From Candidatus Omnitrophota bacterium (lineage in GTDB: Bacteria > Omnitrophota > Gorgyraeia > Gygaellales > Profunditerraquicolaceae): a stretch of 37,013 bases of DNA. The notes under the pieces are model-generated. The model worked only from the letters and a program-made list of their open reading frames with translations. It was not told where the DNA came from and searched no databases. Location: NCBI GenBank assembly GCA_016214325.1, contig JACROS010000043.1, positions 1-37,013 on the forward strand. The letters are read 5' to 3'. Positions 35,400 to 37,013 of the stretch are shown one piece after another; position 1 is the first letter of the stretch, and each line of letters opens with the position of its first letter. A program made the translations under genes and the position numbers.

Positions 35400-36374
35400 A
35401 TGAAGAAAATCTTATTATTTTTCTTAGTAATCTTCGCTTCATGGTCTCTTTGTTTTGGTGTTGAAGAGAGCGCAGAGAGAATTTTTAGCTTTTCAATTGA
35501 AACTCCTCAGAAAGTTCAGGCAAACATTCCTTTTAGGGCCACCATAAAAGTAGTTGATAATCAGGGTAACATACTTAAAGATTATAGTTCGTGGGGAAAA
35601 GGCGTTGAGATTACTTCAGATACTGCAGGAAGCGTTACGCCGTCTTATATTGGCGCATCTTCTTTTATAGATGGTATTGCTAATGTTGAAATGACTTATA
35701 ATAAGGAAGGCGATATTACGCTTTCTTTTAATGAGGCACGTAAAGTTAAAAAAATAACTGAAAGTGACGCCGGGTCAGGAGCTAAGCAAATTCCCTTGTC
35801 GTATAAAATTAATTCCTATGATGAAATTGAAATTTCTGTTTGGCAAGCAGAAGGCTTGACGCAGACAGTTACTGTTTCGCCAGATGGAAATATTTTCTTT
35901 CCTCTTTTAGGAGAATTGCGCATTGAAGGCCTTACTGTAAAGCAACTTGCTGATATTGTAACAGAAAAGATCGCCGAGTATGTAAAGAGTCCTCAGGTGT
36001 CTGTTGTTTTAAAAAGGCTGGGAGGAAGAAGGGTAATTGTTTTGGGAGAAGTAAAATACCCTGGTGTTTACAATCTTCAGGAAATGAATATTATTGAGGC
36101 AGTTACTGCGGCAGGAGGTTTTACCGAGGATGCGGTAACAACCAAGGTTGTGATTATGCGCGGAGGCATGTATAAAAAACCTGATGTAAAATTTATTAAT
36201 GTTATTAAATTAATAAGGACGGGTAAATTTACTAAAGAGGCATATTTATTGCCAAATGATGTTGTATTTGTTTCCCGGAACTTTATTTCGGATTACCGTT
36301 ATTTTATAACAAATGTTATACCTAATGCAAGCCCGGATAAGGCGATTGAATATAGAACTCATAAGATGTGGTAA
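35400..36374 (+). CDS. Polysaccharide export protein (Wza-like, SLBB) with extra N-terminal Ig-like domain
   Basis: Signal peptide; YKINSYDEIEISVWQAEGLTQTVTVSPDGNIFFPLLGELRIEGLTVKQL; SLBB RRVIVLGEVKYPGVYNL. Confidence 0.88.
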   Translation: MKKILLFFLVIFASWSLCFGVEESAERIFSFSIETPQKVQANIPFRATIKVVDNQGNILKDYSSWGKGVEITSDTAGSVTPSYIGASSFIDGIANVEMTYNKEGDITLSFNEARKVKKITESDAGSGAKQIPLSYKINSYDEIEISVWQAEGLTQTVTVSPDGNIFFPLLGELRIEGLTVKQLADIVTEKIAEYVKSPQVSVVLKRLGGRRVIVLGEVKYPGVYNLQEMNIIEAVTAAGGFTEDAVTTKVVIMRGGMYKKPDVKFINVIKLIRTGKFTKEAYLLPNDVVFVSRNFISDYRYFITNVIPNASPDKAIEYRTHKMW

Positions 36375-36392
36375 TGCTGATTCACCAATAAA

Positions 36393-37013
36393 ATGGCTAG
36401 ATACGAACTTAATATAAGGGATTACTGGAGAATAATGGCGCGCAGAAAAGGTATAATTTTTTTGAGCGCGTTTACGATTATTCTTGTGACGATTATTTAT
36501 ACTTTAAATCAGCCAAAGATTTATGAAGCAATTGCTGTTGTTAAGATTGAAAGGACCAATACTGCTGCTGGGTTATTGTTGGAATCGGTTATGCAGTGGG
36601 GCCCGGGAGACATTCTTACTACTGAATCTCAAGTAATTGAAAGTTGGCCGGTTGCAGAAAGAGCTGTGAAAACCTTAAATTTAATTGATTCAAAAACTTC
36701 GCCACCTGAAGCAAGAGAGATTGTTTCTGGAGTTCATGACAGTATTTCTACAAAAACACTTTCTGATACTAATTTAATTCAAATTATTATTAAATATATT
36801 TCAGCAAAGAAAGCTGCGGATATTGCTAATGCCGTGGCGCAGGCTTATTTGAAGGAAAATGAACTATCTCGCAGTAAGCGCAGTCGTGAAGTTAGAGAGT
36901 TTATTGAGCAACAACTACAGCTTTCAGAAAAAAAGTTAAAAAGCACTGAAGATACTATTATCCAGTTTCAGGAAAAAGAGAAAGCAACTGGGATTGCAAC
37001 GCATCTTCAGTCA
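36393..37013 (+). CDS. Polysaccharide chain-length determinant (Wzz-like), 3' truncated by window end
   Basis: MARYELNIRDYWRIMARRKGIIFLSAFTIILVTIIYTLNQPKIYEAIAVVKIE...; open to 37013. Confidence 0.85.
   Translation, partial: MARYELNIRDYWRIMARRKGIIFLSAFTIILVTIIYTLNQPKIYEAIAVVKIERTNTAAGLLLESVMQWGPGDILTTESQVIESWPVAERAVKTLNLIDSKTSPPEAREIVSGVHDSISTKTLSDTNLIQIIIKYISAKKAADIANAVAQAYLKENELSRSKRSREVREFIEQQLQLSEKKLKSTEDTIIQFQEKEKATGIATHLQS

Noticed and set aside
1-37013. CRISPR arrays, rRNA genes, prophage or complete insertion sequences
   Set aside because: No regularly spaced repeats, rRNA signatures, integrase, transposase or phage structural proteins were recognised by eye.

Overview
A 37 kb, AT-rich, densely packed bacterial chromosomal window. 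Codon usage and gene repertoire look like an uncultured deep-branching Gram-negative such as Omnitrophota; this is an inference, not tested. Contents in order: intergenic hairpin element; an AddAB-like helicase/nuclease pair; OsmC and an MBL-rhodanese-TM fusion; dnaX-recR; ABC-F; corA; tRNA-Asn; histidine phosphatase; a choloylglycine-hydrolase-like Ntn enzyme; an AlkD-like protein; a beta-lactamase-fold hydrolase; YqaA/DedA-like protein; an AbrB-regulated TolC/adaptor/MacB efflux operon; prmA. Next comes a tightly overlapping RiPP-like operon: nucleotidyltransferase, radical SAM/SPASM, a 53-aa Cys-containing precursor peptide absent from the ORF track, S24/S26-type peptidase, HprK-like kinase, PqqD-like protein, methyltransferase, with a convergent ABC-2 exporter. 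The window ends in an exopolysaccharide locus (PIG-L deacetylase, WecA/MraY-type transferase, WbqC, ExeA-like ATPase, HD-GYP, Wza-like, Wzz-like). The most interesting signal is the RiPP-like operon. It has lasso-type tailoring genes (HprK-like kinase, NTP_transf_5-type nucleotidyltransferase, PqqD-like protein) and a YxxPxL leader, but a radical SAM enzyme is present and no lasso cyclase is visible. Other notable signals are an A18 tract in tolC inside an 11-bp inverted repeat, a 16-bp-arm perfect palindrome over the AbrB promoter, several promoters whose geometry predicts leaderless mRNAs, and several unexplained hairpin or repeat elements. All calls come from reading the sequence; no database search was run.
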